Shown: positions 8,936-17,694 of the stretch, one piece after another | Position numbering within the stretch: the first letter of the stretch is position 1 | Layout of the letters: every line of letters begins with the position of its first letter | NCBI RefSeq assembly: GCF_001435295.1 | Contig: NZ_CM003594.1 | Coordinates: 992,001-1,056,000, forward strand | DNA from: Psychrobacter sp. P11F6 | GTDB taxonomy: Bacteria > Pseudomonadota > Gammaproteobacteria > Pseudomonadales > Moraxellaceae | DNA: 64,000 bases | Reading direction: 5' to 3' | Translations under genes and position numbers: made by a program | Notes under the pieces: generated by a model | What the model was told of the DNA's origin: nothing | The model's database searches: none | Seen by the model: the letters and a program-made list of their open reading frames with translations, nothing else

Positions 8936-10063
8936 ATGTTGAAGCTGACTTTTTTGGGTACCTCTGCCGGTGTGCCAACCAAGCAGCGTAATGTGACCGC
9001 ACTGGCGATTGAATGTCTGAATCCTTATTTATCTGGCGCACAGCAAGGCAATCAATCACAGAATGCCAATCAAAATAAAAAATCGCGTCCATGGCTACTG
9101 ATAGATTGCGGTGAAGGCACGCAGCAGCAGCTATTGCATACCAAGCTTTCTTTGCATCAGCTCCAAGCGATTTGTATTACCCATGTGCATGGCGATCATT
9201 GTTATGGTCTGCCAGGACTGTTGGCGAGTGCCGCGATGTCAGGACGCCATGAGCCATTGACCCTTATTGCTCCAAAAGCCATCGCGACATTGCTCGAAGC
9301 CATTACCTTAACCACGGAATTGTATTTACCCTTTGCTCTCAATTTTGTAGCCATTGAAGAGGTACTGTCTGAGCAAAGTGATACAAACAAGGTGAATATC
9401 CGATTAAGCGACCAGCATCAGCTTGATATTGATATCACGTTGCTAGCACATCGGGTTGCTTCTCATGCATTTGGTATCACACAGACTATCCATCATCGCA
9501 TGCTTGATACGGACAAACTGCTGGCGCAAGGTATTCCTGCAAGCGCGCTATGGGGTAAATTGCAACAAGGTCACGATGTCATCACTGGAGATGGTCAGCA
9601 GTTATGTGCAGTAGATTATGTCAATGATGAACTATCACGAACGCGAGTAGTGGTGGCTGGTGATAACGATACGCCAGCGTGTCTCACTGCGGCGTTGGTT
9701 GATACGGATTTATTGGTGCATGAAGCGACGTATACGCATGAGGTATTGACTAAGATTCAAGGCAAAAACCTAGAGTTTGATCCAATGCATAGTAGTGCGC
9801 AATGGGTGGCGGGTTTTGTAGAAAATAGTGGCGTAAATAATCTAATTTTGACTCACTTTAGCGCGCGTTATCAGGGTTTTGATAATCCAAGCAGCAGCAC
9901 GCCCAACATGGCGCATATTCGCTTGGATGCCGAAAGTGTTTACAAAGGTAATCTATGGTTAGCCGCAGATTTTGACCAATATATGGTCGATGGTGCCGTT
10001 GATTTAGCAGATATTAACGAAAATAACCGCGTACAATATTTGGGTTCTGCACGCGGTCGTTAA
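8936..10063 (+). CDS. rnz: ribonuclease Z (metallo-beta-lactamase fold)
   Basis: Endonuclease of the tRNase Z family, which trims tRNA 3' trailers. The N-terminus has the family signature FLGTSAGVPTKQRN (residues 6-19), and the Zn motif HVHGDH occupies 83-88. Later metal ligands are in VVAGDND and LTHFSARY. At 375 aa it is longer than E. coli RNase BN (about 305); part of the excess is an Asn/Gln/Ser-rich loop at residues 33-50. GAGAGG lies upstream of the ATG. It is convergent with the DUF815 gene, 38 bp away. Confidence 0.88.
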   Translation: MLKLTFLGTSAGVPTKQRNVTALAIECLNPYLSGAQQGNQSQNANQNKKSRPWLLIDCGEGTQQQLLHTKLSLHQLQAICITHVHGDHCYGLPGLLASAAMSGRHEPLTLIAPKAIATLLEAITLTTELYLPFALNFVAIEEVLSEQSDTNKVNIRLSDQHQLDIDITLLAHRVASHAFGITQTIHHRMLDTDKLLAQGIPASALWGKLQQGHDVITGDGQQLCAVDYVNDELSRTRVVVAGDNDTPACLTAALVDTDLLVHEATYTHEVLTKIQGKNLEFDPMHSSAQWVAGFVENSGVNNLILTHFSARYQGFDNPSSSTPNMAHIRLDAESVYKGNLWLAADFDQYMVDGAVDLADINENNRVQYLGSARGR

Positions 10064-10101
10064 GCACTGAGCGTCATCATAAAAATAACTTTTAATGAAG
10101 C

Positions 10102-11064
10102 TTACGATGGACTGTCTTCAGCTGCTAATCGTGTCTGTCCTATCCAGTAGCGGCTAAACTGATACGCCACTCGTCCTGAACGTCCACCGCGCTCTGATGC
10201 CCAACGTAGCGCTGCTGCTCTGATGTTATCAGGTAGCGTCTTATTTTTTTCTTCATTATTACTTTCTTTAACGTCATTCGCATTATCTAGATGGCGGTTT
10301 GGCGAAAGTGATAAATAATGGCGCACGATGTGCAAATAAGTATTTTGATCCATTGGATGAAAGGACAACCAAAGCCCAAAGCGATCAGACAGCGATACCG
10401 TCTCATCAATGGTTTCATAAGGATTGACCTCATCGGTTTGACCGTTATAAATATTGACATTGTCTTTCATTAGCTGAGGCAATAGATGACGGCGATTACT
10501 GGTCGCATAAACCAACAACTTATCTTGCTCTGAGTCTAGCGAGCCGTCCAATACGCTTTTTAATGTTCGATAACTTTCATCTTGACCGTTAAACGCCAAG
10601 TCATCACAGTACACCACATAGTGACAACCACACTCGGTCGGCAGTGCATTAATGGCGGCGCGTATCTTATCAAGCACGCGCAGGTCATCACGGGCAATTT
10701 CAATAATGCGTAATCCTTCACTATGATAGGCTTGTAGCAATGCCCGAATCAGCGATGATTTGCCAGCACCACGTGTCCCTGTCATCAAGACATGATTGGC
10801 AGGATAGCCCTTTAGAAATTGTCGTGTGTTTTGTACCAGTTTTGCCTTTTGCGTATCGATACCATGCAAATCATCTAAACTTAAAAATAAGTTCACTGCC
10901 AATGGCTCCAAATGTCCATTATGACCACCGACCCAGCGATAGGCGAGCTGTGCAGGATCAATCTCGATAGTGGGCGTGACTTGCTCTTGTAAATACTGTC
11001 CAAGTAAATCCAATAAATGGTCGGGTAGGGCGTAATTCGTAACAGGCTTAGTGGATTGGGGCAT
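10102..11064 (-). CDS. DUF815-family P-loop ATPase
   Basis: A 320-residue AAA-like ATPase. Walker A is GTRGAGKS at 96-103; VVYCDDLAF is the Walker B strand. The overall pattern (VLMTGTRGAGKSSLIRALL, SDRFGLWLSFHPMDQ, AALRWASERGGRSGRVAYQF, shown in pieces) is that of DUF815 proteins, common in proteobacteria and of unknown role. No transmembrane segment or signal peptide is seen, so it should act in the cytoplasm. It diverges from the kinase-like gene, with only 69 bp between the two starts, so they may share a control region. Confidence 0.85.
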   Translation of the reverse strand: MPQSTKPVTNYALPDHLLDLLGQYLQEQVTPTIEIDPAQLAYRWVGGHNGHLEPLAVNLFLSLDDLHGIDTQKAKLVQNTRQFLKGYPANHVLMTGTRGAGKSSLIRALLQAYHSEGLRIIEIARDDLRVLDKIRAAINALPTECGCHYVVYCDDLAFNGQDESYRTLKSVLDGSLDSEQDKLLVYATSNRRHLLPQLMKDNVNIYNGQTDEVNPYETIDETVSLSDRFGLWLSFHPMDQNTYLHIVRHYLSLSPNRHLDNANDVKESNNEEKNKTLPDNIRAAALRWASERGGRSGRVAYQFSRYWIGQTRLAAEDSPS

Positions 11065-11133
11065 AATACTCAGTCGCTCATAAAAATTAAAATAACGTGT
11101 GGCATACTAGACGTATAAAGGCTTCACTTTACC

Positions 11134-12150
11134 ATGAAAAATAGTGCCAGTAATTCCTCTAATGCAAAAGCGTGTGCAAAACAAGCATTACAAACGCAAG
11201 CGCAGCAAATGTTGCCAACATTGACTACGTTATTCTTAAGCCTGAATTATAACGATATTTCGCATCAACGACTCAGCCAGCAAGCTCAGAATAGCGAGAA
11301 TGACTTTCAAGGCTTGACGCGTGCCCAGCATCCACAATTTGGTCGAGTGATGATTAAATGGCAGTTAACGGCTGCTACCAATCAAAGTTTGGCGGGCCTA
11401 ACCCATGAAATCGGTGTTCTAAAATCTATCAATAATTTATCAGCCAATCAAAATAGATTTCAAGACAGTCTTTTTGCTATTGCTCCGCCAATGCTCGCTT
11501 ATGAAACTCTAAGGGTACAGGTATTAGATCAGTTTTCGCAGCTGACGATACTTACCATGCCATATTATCTCAGTGGTAGCTTAGCAACTCAGCTTAATGT
11601 TCGAAATCATTCGTTATTAACCACTCAAAAAAAGCATCATTTTATTGCGCAATCTGCGCACCTTATCGCCACTCTACATAGTGCTGGCTGGTTACATAAT
11701 GATATTAAGCCCAGTAATATTTTGCTAGATGATTTTTTGCCAAATCATGCGGATAATAGCTGTATCAAGGCTGATTTATTGTTAACCGATTTTGCCTTAG
11801 CAGAATTTCTTAACGCCCCAATTTTGGCAAGTCCTGCTGGTACACCTGCGTATCTTGCCCCTGAACGCTGGCAAAGTCAGAGTGCAACAGTGCAAAGTGA
11901 TATCTATGCGTTTGGCATCATGATGGTTGAAATACTAACAGGCAAGCGACCGTTTCAGATAAGTGCTAACAGCGATGATAAATTACAAGCATGGGCTATT
12001 GAGCATTGCCAACAACCTATTCCAACCTTGTCATTAAAATATAGTCACTATCAAAGTATCATTAATAAAGCATTGGCAAAGCGGGTGGAGAGAAGGTATC
12101 AGAATATGGAAGAGGTGTTGAAGAGTTTAGAGCAATTACGAATTTACTAA
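11134..12150 (+). CDS. Ser/Thr protein kinase-like protein
   Basis: A 338-residue eukaryotic-type kinase domain without transmembrane or sensor domains. Lys75 (VMIKW) is the probable ATP lysine and Glu92 (HEIGVL) the helix-C partner. The catalytic loop reads HNDIKPSN (Asp190, Lys192, Asn195) rather than HRD, and the metal motif is DFA (219-221) rather than DFG. APE is intact (242-244), followed by SDIYAFGIMMVEILTG. The glycine-rich loop is hard to see. With Lys, catalytic Asp, Asn and metal Asp all present it is probably active. Its targets are unknown. Confidence 0.8.
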   Translation: MKNSASNSSNAKACAKQALQTQAQQMLPTLTTLFLSLNYNDISHQRLSQQAQNSENDFQGLTRAQHPQFGRVMIKWQLTAATNQSLAGLTHEIGVLKSINNLSANQNRFQDSLFAIAPPMLAYETLRVQVLDQFSQLTILTMPYYLSGSLATQLNVRNHSLLTTQKKHHFIAQSAHLIATLHSAGWLHNDIKPSNILLDDFLPNHADNSCIKADLLLTDFALAEFLNAPILASPAGTPAYLAPERWQSQSATVQSDIYAFGIMMVEILTGKRPFQISANSDDKLQAWAIEHCQQPIPTLSLKYSHYQSIINKALAKRVERRYQNMEEVLKSLEQLRIY

Positions 12151-12178
12151 GAGTACAGTTTTATGTGGAAGAAGTTAA

Positions 12179-12210
12179 ATAAAAAACCCACTATTTAGTG
12201 AGTTTTTTTA
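12179..12210. terminator. bidirectional terminator between kinase and lipoprotein genes
   Basis: A hairpin with A-rich 5' and T-rich 3' arms (AAAAAAC...GTTTTTT, one mismatch, CACTA/TAGTG). It would serve the kinase gene on the plus strand and the lipoprotein operon on the minus strand. Confidence 0.75.
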
Positions 12211-12235
12211 TTTTTAATGGTTAGGATATTATGTT

Positions 12236-12661
12236 TTACTCTACAGCATTATCTGATAAGAAAAGCGACTTCGATAAAGATGAGAAGAAATCTTGATATA
12301 TTTTAGGATTCTCAATTGGCTTTAGGTTGTACTGAGCGTTAGCTCTAACGATTACAGACTTGCTAGAAGAAGACGGTCTCGCGGTTACAGTCATTCTAAC
12401 CTTGTTGCCATTATACAATCTCGTCGCTGAAACAGTACCAAGGTCGGTATCAGCCTTATCAATTACAAAACTCAAATCCTGTAACGTTGATATGACATTT
12501 CTAACAACTACAGTTTTATCACTAGTATCAAAAGATCTAGTTTGCATACTACGTAATTCTACTTGATTGTCAGCGCCTAAAATTCTGGCATCATGAGTTG
12601 TTGCGCAACCAGTAATCAAAGTTAGGCAAGCTGCGAATAAAGCTATTTTTAATGTATTCAT
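12236..12661 (-). CDS. lipoprotein, third gene of a lipoprotein triad
   Basis: A 141-residue lipoprotein: signal peptide with lipobox TGC at about 18-20. The mature domain contains RSMQTRSFDTSD and STLQDLSFVIDKAD, a pattern also found in the neighbouring 176-residue lipoprotein (RQMQSRFFETSN, AVLQDMGYSIDETE). The two are therefore paralogues. Similar lipoproteins occur in many proteobacteria without known function. Its ATG overlaps the upstream gene's stop by 4 bp, implying translational coupling. Confidence 0.75.
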   Translation of the reverse strand: MNTLKIALFAACLTLITGCATTHDARILGADNQVELRSMQTRSFDTSDKTVVVRNVISTLQDLSFVIDKADTDLGTVSATRLYNGNKVRMTVTARPSSSSKSVIVRANAQYNLKPIENPKIYQDFFSSLSKSLFLSDNAVE

Positions 12662-13188
12662 ATTTTTTGAGCCTCTAAGAATACTGATTTAGATAGTTTG
12701 TTAAAGAACTCAGCATATAGCTCTTCTGTTTTCATTGTTTCGGCTTTGGTTACCTGTCCTTGTGTATTCGTCACAATGCGTTGAAAAGTAGCTCTAGCTA
12801 AATAACCATTTTTATTGTTTTTAGACGGTAATGTTACGAAACTAACTTTTATCTGTTGCTGGCTATCAATCGACATGTTTCCGCCACCAAGTACCGCTAG
12901 TAATACAGCACCCGCTATCTGCGCATTGTTAGTAGCATCTACAGTTTTAGATGCGGTCACAACACCTGATTTTGTCTCTGTTTCATCTATTGAATATCCC
13001 ATGTCTTGTAACACAGCTACCCCAGCCGAAAGAAGCTCTACCTCGTTGCTTGTTTCAAAAAATCTCGATTGCATTTGTCGATCTTGTAATGAAGTCTCTG
13101 CTACTTGAAATAAGTTTTCTGGTGGAGTGGTTGCACAGCCTGTTATTCCTAAGGCACAAGCAACAAATATATATTTCAGTTTTTTCAT
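12658..13188 (-). CDS. lipoprotein, second gene of a lipoprotein triad
   Basis: A 176-residue lipoprotein (lipobox ITGC at about 15-18). The mature part carries the SRFFETS and VLQDMGYSIDE motifs shared with the 141-residue neighbour, plus a hydrophobic Gly-rich stretch (AGAVLLAVLGGG) that the neighbour lacks and that could be membrane-associated. It starts 11 bp after the BamE-like gene, tightly within the operon. Outer-membrane placement is likely because the residue after Cys is Ala, not Asp. Confidence 0.75.
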   Translation of the reverse strand: MKKLKYIFVACALGITGCATTPPENLFQVAETSLQDRQMQSRFFETSNEVELLSAGVAVLQDMGYSIDETETKSGVVTASKTVDATNNAQIAGAVLLAVLGGGNMSIDSQQQIKVSFVTLPSKNNKNGYLARATFQRIVTNTQGQVTKAETMKTEELYAEFFNKLSKSVFLEAQKI

Positions 13189-13199
13189 TTAGCTGGCCT

Positions 13200-13595
13200 T
13201 TAGAATTTTGAGGAATGGTATGCAAAGTCTCTTACCAAGTTTTGCTCATCAAATTTTATTATGATAGTCAGCGTTCTTTGTGATCTAGACGATGCTCCTG
13301 AGCTAGTCTGGCCACCAGCTAAAACAGCAAATACCCAGCCTGTACTTGATGACTGCACGGTATCTGTTGCTACCTTATCGTAAACCCAAACTTCTCTTCT
13401 TTTGTCGTCAGTAGAAACCATATTTGGTGAGCCAAGCGCCTGCAACACATCTGCGCCACTCATTCCAACTTTAATCTGTTTTTGAACAACCCCTACAGAG
13501 ATGTTTCCATTGTTTTGGACTTGGGTAGCATGCTCAGATGCTGAAACACAACCAACCAATGATAGGGCAGCCAACAAGGCAACTATAGTTTTCAT
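13200..13595 (-). CDS. SmpA/BamE-like small lipoprotein, first gene of the triad
   Basis: A 131-residue lipoprotein (lipobox LVGC, Cys16). The motif KVGMSGADVLQALGSPN followed by EVWVYDK is typical of the SmpA/BamE/OmlA fold, in which a helix-turn 'GM...V...LG.P' precedes a small beta sheet. It is not bamE itself as far as I can tell, since the rest differs. It heads a three-gene lipoprotein operon whose upstream region contains tandem operator-like repeats. Confidence 0.75.
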   Translation of the reverse strand: MKTIVALLAALSLVGCVSASEHATQVQNNGNISVGVVQKQIKVGMSGADVLQALGSPNMVSTDDKRREVWVYDKVATDTVQSSSTGWVFAVLAGGQTSSGASSRSQRTLTIIIKFDEQNLVRDFAYHSSKF

Positions 13596-13651
13596 TATCT
13601 TTCCTTTTGGACTATCAATAAACTTAACTCTCTTATTTAAGTATGATGTTT

Positions 13652-13680
13652 ATAGAATATCTCATACCTAAGCCTGTCAA
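13652..13680 (-). promoter_or_regulatory. candidate promoter of the lipoprotein operon
   Basis: On the minus strand a perfect TTGACA (-35) is followed after 17 bp by TTCTAT, a weak -10, about 60 bp upstream of the first lipoprotein ATG. A consensus -35 with a poor -10 is compatible with activated transcription. Confidence 0.4.
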
Positions 13681-13683
13681 GGG

Positions 13684-13716
13684 TAATGTAAACAAAAAGT
13701 TAACTAATGTAAACAA
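13684..13716. repeat. two direct 12-bp repeats, operator-like
   Basis: TAATGTAAACAA occurs at 13684-13695 and again at 13705-13716, 21 bp apart, which is two helical turns. They lie immediately upstream of the TTGACA box of the lipoprotein operon. The rest of the 340-bp gap up to the tRNA is very AT-rich and shows no gene. Confidence 0.55.
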
Positions 13717-13878
13717 TTAGTCGTTAGTATTACTAATTAATTATAAATATTGTTTTATTGTAATTATTAGATGGGTGTGGGTTTTTATTCCAAAATACTA
13801 ATCTGGTATTAAAGAAAAGCGAAGGAGAACTGAATTAGTTTTGAAGTGAGTGTTTGTTTTCCGACAAAATATAGACAC

Positions 13879-13905
13879 AAAAAAACCTGCTAAAAAGCAG
13901 GCTTT
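13879..13905 (-). terminator. terminator of tRNA-Leu
   Basis: On the minus strand GCCTGC pairs with GCAGGT across a short T-rich loop and is followed by seven T. It lies about 30 bp downstream of the tRNA. Confidence 0.8.
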
Positions 13906-13936
13906 GATATTTGGTCTAAGATGTACTATCCGAAAA

Positions 13937-14021
13937 TGGTGGGGCTGGAGAGACTCGAACTCTCACACCTTGCGGCGCCAGAACCTAAATCTGGTGCGTC
14001 TACCAATTCCGCCACAGCCCC
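13937..14021 (-). tRNA. tRNA-Leu (anticodon UAG)
   Basis: The minus strand reads as a complete class II tRNA. The acceptor arm is GGGGCTG/CAGCCCC, with discriminator A and an encoded CCA. The D-arm region is TGGCGGAATTGGTAGACGCA. The anticodon stem CCAGA/TCTGG closes loop TTTAGGT (anticodon TAG). There is a long variable arm, and the T-arm is GAGAGTTCGAGTCTCTC. It reads CUA and other CUN leucine codons. Confidence 0.97.
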
Positions 14022-14031
14022 ATTTTCCGTT

Positions 14032-14060
14032 ACTCTATCATTATTAGCGTTTAAACTCAA
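14032..14060 (-). promoter_or_regulatory. candidate promoter of tRNA-Leu
   Basis: TTGAGT and TAGAGT separated by 17 bp on the minus strand, ending 10 bp before the mature 5' end of the tRNA. Confidence 0.45.
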
Positions 14061-14236
14061 ACACAGTATAGACAGTTAACTGATTCGGTAGTGCGTCTCA
14101 GTGGTTGGCTATTATATAGAGTTTGAAACGTTTGGCAACCCCTATTTGCAATTATTTTTAAATATTTATCATTTATTTTCACTTACTTTTATAAGCTATT
14201 GATATTAATAGTATTAATGTTTATGGATTTGCGCCT

Positions 14237-16060
14237 TTAATAACGATTATTTTGCCCTTCTGCTGAAGAGATATCTAATTGCTGTAATTTGCGTGTCAGG
14301 GTATTGCGCCCCCAACCGAGTAAATTGGCAGCGGCGATCTTTTTGCCACCACTATGGTTGAGCGCTGCCGTTAATAAAACGCGTTCAAACTCAGGGGTTG
14401 CCGTCTGCAAAATATCGATTTCTCCTGTTTGTAGCGATTGCTCAGCCCAAGCAGCCAATGCTTGTTGCCAACTTGAACTGTGGGAATGAGGGCGTATTTG
14501 CTCATTGTGAGTCATAGCTTGTGAAGGCTGACTTTGCTCTTGATATTCTTCTAAATCAGACGAGATATTTTCAAGCAGCTCTGGTGGCAAATCATCCACC
14601 ATCACGGTGTCGCCTGTGGCCATTACGGTCAACCAAAGGCAAACATTCTCAAGTTGGCGGACATTGCCGCGCCATTCAAAAGCCTGCATGATATGTAGTG
14701 CTGTCGGGTGTAGCTGTTTCTCTGCACTGTTCATCTGTTCAGCAGCCCGCTGCATAAAGTAATGGGCTAATGCTGGAATGTCTTCAGGTCGTGTCCGTAA
14801 TGGTGGCAGGGGCAAGCGAATAACGTTAAGGCGATAAAACAGATCTTCACGGAATTTGCCTTGTTTGACCAGTTCTTCTAAGTTTTGATGAGTAGCGGCA
14901 ATGATGCGTACATTCACTTTGACAGGCTGCTGTCCACCGACGCGAAAAAACTCACCATTGGCCAGTACTCGTAGCAGTCGAGTTTGGGTGCTATAAGGCA
15001 TATCGCCAATTTCATCTAAAAACAATGTCCCACCATCCGCTTGTTCAAAACGTCCTTGTCGCGTCGTCGTCGCACCAGTAAACGCTCCTTTTTCGTGACC
15101 GAATAATTCAGATTCAATCAAATCATGTGGAATGGCGGCCATATTTAGGGCAATAAAAGGTTGCTGGTGACGCGGTGAATGCTGGTGCAACGCACTGGCG
15201 ACCAATTCTTTGCCCGTGCCTGATTCACCAGTAATCAGGACAGTAATGGGTGAGTGTGCCAGTCTGCCAATGGCACGAAACACCGTCTGCATCGCTTGTG
15301 ATTGCCCAATGATGCCGCTCGGATTGTCATTAGCGCTGATGGCAGATTTAACTTTGATTTTAGGGCTAGATGTTTTATTGGTTTTACTGACCAGAGTAGC
15401 CTTGCTAGCAAGCTTGGGTCTGGTATCAGGTTTTACCTGCATATTAGATAAAGTACTTGATAGTTTTTTGGTAATTGTCTTCGGAGCAGGTTCAGCTGTA
15501 GATTTTGCTGCCGCCGCTGCCAGCATATTGGGCTGATAATTAATGGCTTTATAAATCGTGACGACTGCATCATCTAAATCAAAAGGTTTTGGCAGATATT
15601 CAAAAGCACCTGTTTGATAGCTATTAATAGCAGAGGTGAGGTCAGAATGCGCCGTCATAATGACAATGGGCAGCTTAGGGAAATGCTCATGTACCCAATC
15701 ACTAAAAGACAAACCATCCATCATGGGCATACGAATATCGGTCAATATCACATCGGGCAACTGAGCGGCTGATTCCTGCTGTTGCAAAATATCGTTGAGG
15801 CGTGTCCACGCCGCTTGTGCTTGAGTAAAGCTAATAACGTTTAAGCCTGCGTCTTCAAAAGTATCTGCCAACACCAAACGCAGGGCCGCATCGTCATCGA
15901 TGAGCCATAACGTTGCAGGGTTAGCATCAGGTGCATTATTGACCGTTACTTTTGTAGCTTGATTATCAGACTCTCGGTTACTAGATTCTTGATTGTCTGA
16001 TGTTTGGGCAGAGCCTTGATTGTCGCTGTTAGATGTGGCGTTGTCATTATATGCAGTCAT
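14237..16060 (-). CDS. ntrC: nitrogen regulation response regulator NtrC
   Basis: Sigma-54-dependent activator of nitrogen-assimilation genes, phosphorylated by NtrB. Domains: receiver (acidic DDD at 55-57, phospho-acceptor Asp108 in LTDIRMP), AAA+ (Walker A GESGTGKE 278-285, sigma-54 loop GAFTGA 325-330), and a C-terminal Fis-type helix-turn-helix ([14 protein letters not shown]). At 607 aa it is about 140 residues longer than enteric NtrC. The excess is a 45-residue Ser/Asn/Asp/Gln-rich N-terminus with three SDNQ units and a long Lys/Ser/Thr linker (about 185-248). It follows ntrB by 83 bp. Confidence 0.92.
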   Translation of the reverse strand: MTAYNDNATSNSDNQGSAQTSDNQESSNRESDNQATKVTVNNAPDANPATLWLIDDDAALRLVLADTFEDAGLNVISFTQAQAAWTRLNDILQQQESAAQLPDVILTDIRMPMMDGLSFSDWVHEHFPKLPIVIMTAHSDLTSAINSYQTGAFEYLPKPFDLDDAVVTIYKAINYQPNMLAAAAAKSTAEPAPKTITKKLSSTLSNMQVKPDTRPKLASKATLVSKTNKTSSPKIKVKSAISANDNPSGIIGQSQAMQTVFRAIGRLAHSPITVLITGESGTGKELVASALHQHSPRHQQPFIALNMAAIPHDLIESELFGHEKGAFTGATTTRQGRFEQADGGTLFLDEIGDMPYSTQTRLLRVLANGEFFRVGGQQPVKVNVRIIAATHQNLEELVKQGKFREDLFYRLNVIRLPLPPLRTRPEDIPALAHYFMQRAAEQMNSAEKQLHPTALHIMQAFEWRGNVRQLENVCLWLTVMATGDTVMVDDLPPELLENISSDLEEYQEQSQPSQAMTHNEQIRPHSHSSSWQQALAAWAEQSLQTGEIDILQTATPEFERVLLTAALNHSGGKKIAAANLLGWGRNTLTRKLQQLDISSAEGQNNRY

Positions 16061-16143
16061 TTATCAGGCCTAATAAGCAAGTGATTCAGGGTGATTGTTT
16101 CATCGGTTAGGTCATGGTTTCTAAGCCTTGGGTGCTGGCTGTT

Positions 16144-17559
16144 TTAAGCATGGTGCGTTGGCTGATTGAAAGGCAAGTACAGCGTAAAACTGGTATGTTG
16201 ATGTTTATGATTGTTTTTGACACTGTCGTTAAGGCTTTTTGATTGCTGGGAGCTCACGTCAATCATACCATGGTGATGACTGATGATATCTTGCACGATA
16301 GACAATCCTAGCCCCGTTCCTGCGGCACGGCTGGTCACCATTGGGAAAAATATCTGTCCGATCAATGCAGGATCAATGCCTGAACCGTTATCGGCAATAT
16401 TGATTTGTAGCACTTGCTTGTGCTGTTGCCCAGCAATGGTATGTTGAAAGGCAATTCGGGTTTGAATGTGTAGCGTTGGCTTGTAACTGGCGCTGTCGTG
16501 ATTGCTCATTTGTGAAGTGACAGGTTGTTGCGCCTTAGGTTCGGACAACTCTCTTTGCTGCAGCGTTTGCTCAAACTCAGTCATCGATTCACAGGCATTA
16601 TTAATCAGATTTAAAAACACCTGTATTAGCTGATCTTTATCAGCGCATAACTCAGGCAATGACAAATCATAATCGCGCTGTAGCGTCACTTGCGGATATT
16701 GATTGACGACCAAAGATAAAACATGCTCCAGTGGCTCATGGATATTTAGCGTTTGCCAATTTGGTAATTGATTGGAGCCAAGGAATTTCCCGATAAGATG
16801 GGTTAGACGGTCCGTTTCTGAAATAATAATATCAGTATAATTACGTAGTTTTTCAGCCGTTTTTTGCAGGTGGCTATTCGGGTTTACCATAGGGTTTGTG
16901 CTAAGAATAGCAGGAGGAGCACTATTAAGAGGCGAGGCGTCACTGAATTTGATGAATTGCCGCTGTAATAATTGCGCCGCCCCGCGAATACCAGCAAGCG
17001 GATTTTTGATTTCATGAGCGACCGAGCGCAGCATATGACGGGCAACATTATATTGTTGCTGCTGGCGTTGTTCCTCTGATATGCGACTTTGGCGATCCTT
17101 GCCCCACATCTCAATAATAAAATAAGGTTGCTGCTCATAAATGACAGGGGTCACGCTATAATCAACCGAGAATGATAAATTACCATTTAGCGGTGTGCTG
17201 ATAAGGTGATCATGATCGATAAAGGGTTGTTGATACTGCTTTGCTTGCTGAAATCGTTCTTTTAAAGAGCAAGTTTGTTCATGAGTATCTTCACCACTAC
17301 TTTTATCGACAGTTACATGGTTGTCAATGTCATGATTGCTATCGGCTGATTTCAATGCTTTGGATGTTTCGGATGCAAGCAGTGTCAGTATAGACTGACC
17401 CAGTAAGCGCCCACTACTAATAGCGAGTAGTTGTTCGGCTTGGGCATTTAGCCAAGTGATCGATAAGTCATCATTGATCCATAAAATAGCGGTGAACAAA
17501 TGCTGTGACATAAATGCTAAGTCAGGTGTCGGTTTTACGGTTGTCAAAAGGGTTGTCAT
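16144..17559 (-). CDS. ntrB: nitrogen regulation sensor kinase NtrB
   Basis: Histidine kinase partner of NtrC, controlled in other bacteria by PII. An N-terminal PAS domain (about 15-150) is followed by the H-box with His182 (SVAHEIKNPLAG), the N-box (NLINNACES) and G-boxes (DNGSGID, GTGLGLSIV). There is no transmembrane segment, as expected for this cytosolic sensor. At 471 aa it is longer than enteric NtrB (about 350) through polar insertions near residues 70-110 and 330-360. It starts 81 bp from an ORF extension of the divergent rimO gene. Confidence 0.92.
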   Translation of the reverse strand: MTTLLTTVKPTPDLAFMSQHLFTAILWINDDLSITWLNAQAEQLLAISSGRLLGQSILTLLASETSKALKSADSNHDIDNHVTVDKSSGEDTHEQTCSLKERFQQAKQYQQPFIDHDHLISTPLNGNLSFSVDYSVTPVIYEQQPYFIIEMWGKDRQSRISEEQRQQQQYNVARHMLRSVAHEIKNPLAGIRGAAQLLQRQFIKFSDASPLNSAPPAILSTNPMVNPNSHLQKTAEKLRNYTDIIISETDRLTHLIGKFLGSNQLPNWQTLNIHEPLEHVLSLVVNQYPQVTLQRDYDLSLPELCADKDQLIQVFLNLINNACESMTEFEQTLQQRELSEPKAQQPVTSQMSNHDSASYKPTLHIQTRIAFQHTIAGQQHKQVLQINIADNGSGIDPALIGQIFFPMVTSRAAGTGLGLSIVQDIISHHHGMIDVSSQQSKSLNDSVKNNHKHQHTSFTLYLPFNQPTHHA

Positions 17560-17694
17560 GGCTATTGCCTAGAATAAAAGAAGACGCGATATAATATTTA
17601 ACCATAAATCAACACTATAGAACGGCAAAACTGGCGATTTTTGCAAAAAAAACGTACAATGCGCACAGCCAATTTATATCTAGCAAGGTCAGCC

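Noticed and set aside
13850..14047. A 65-codon frame running over tRNA-Leu
   Set aside because: It overlaps a complete tRNA and its terminator, and translates stable RNA.
17628..17645. A TGGC...TTTGC sequence resembling a sigma-54 promoter by ntrB/rimO
   Set aside because: The GG-to-GC spacing is 8 rather than 10 bases, and the site is oriented toward rimO, not ntrB.
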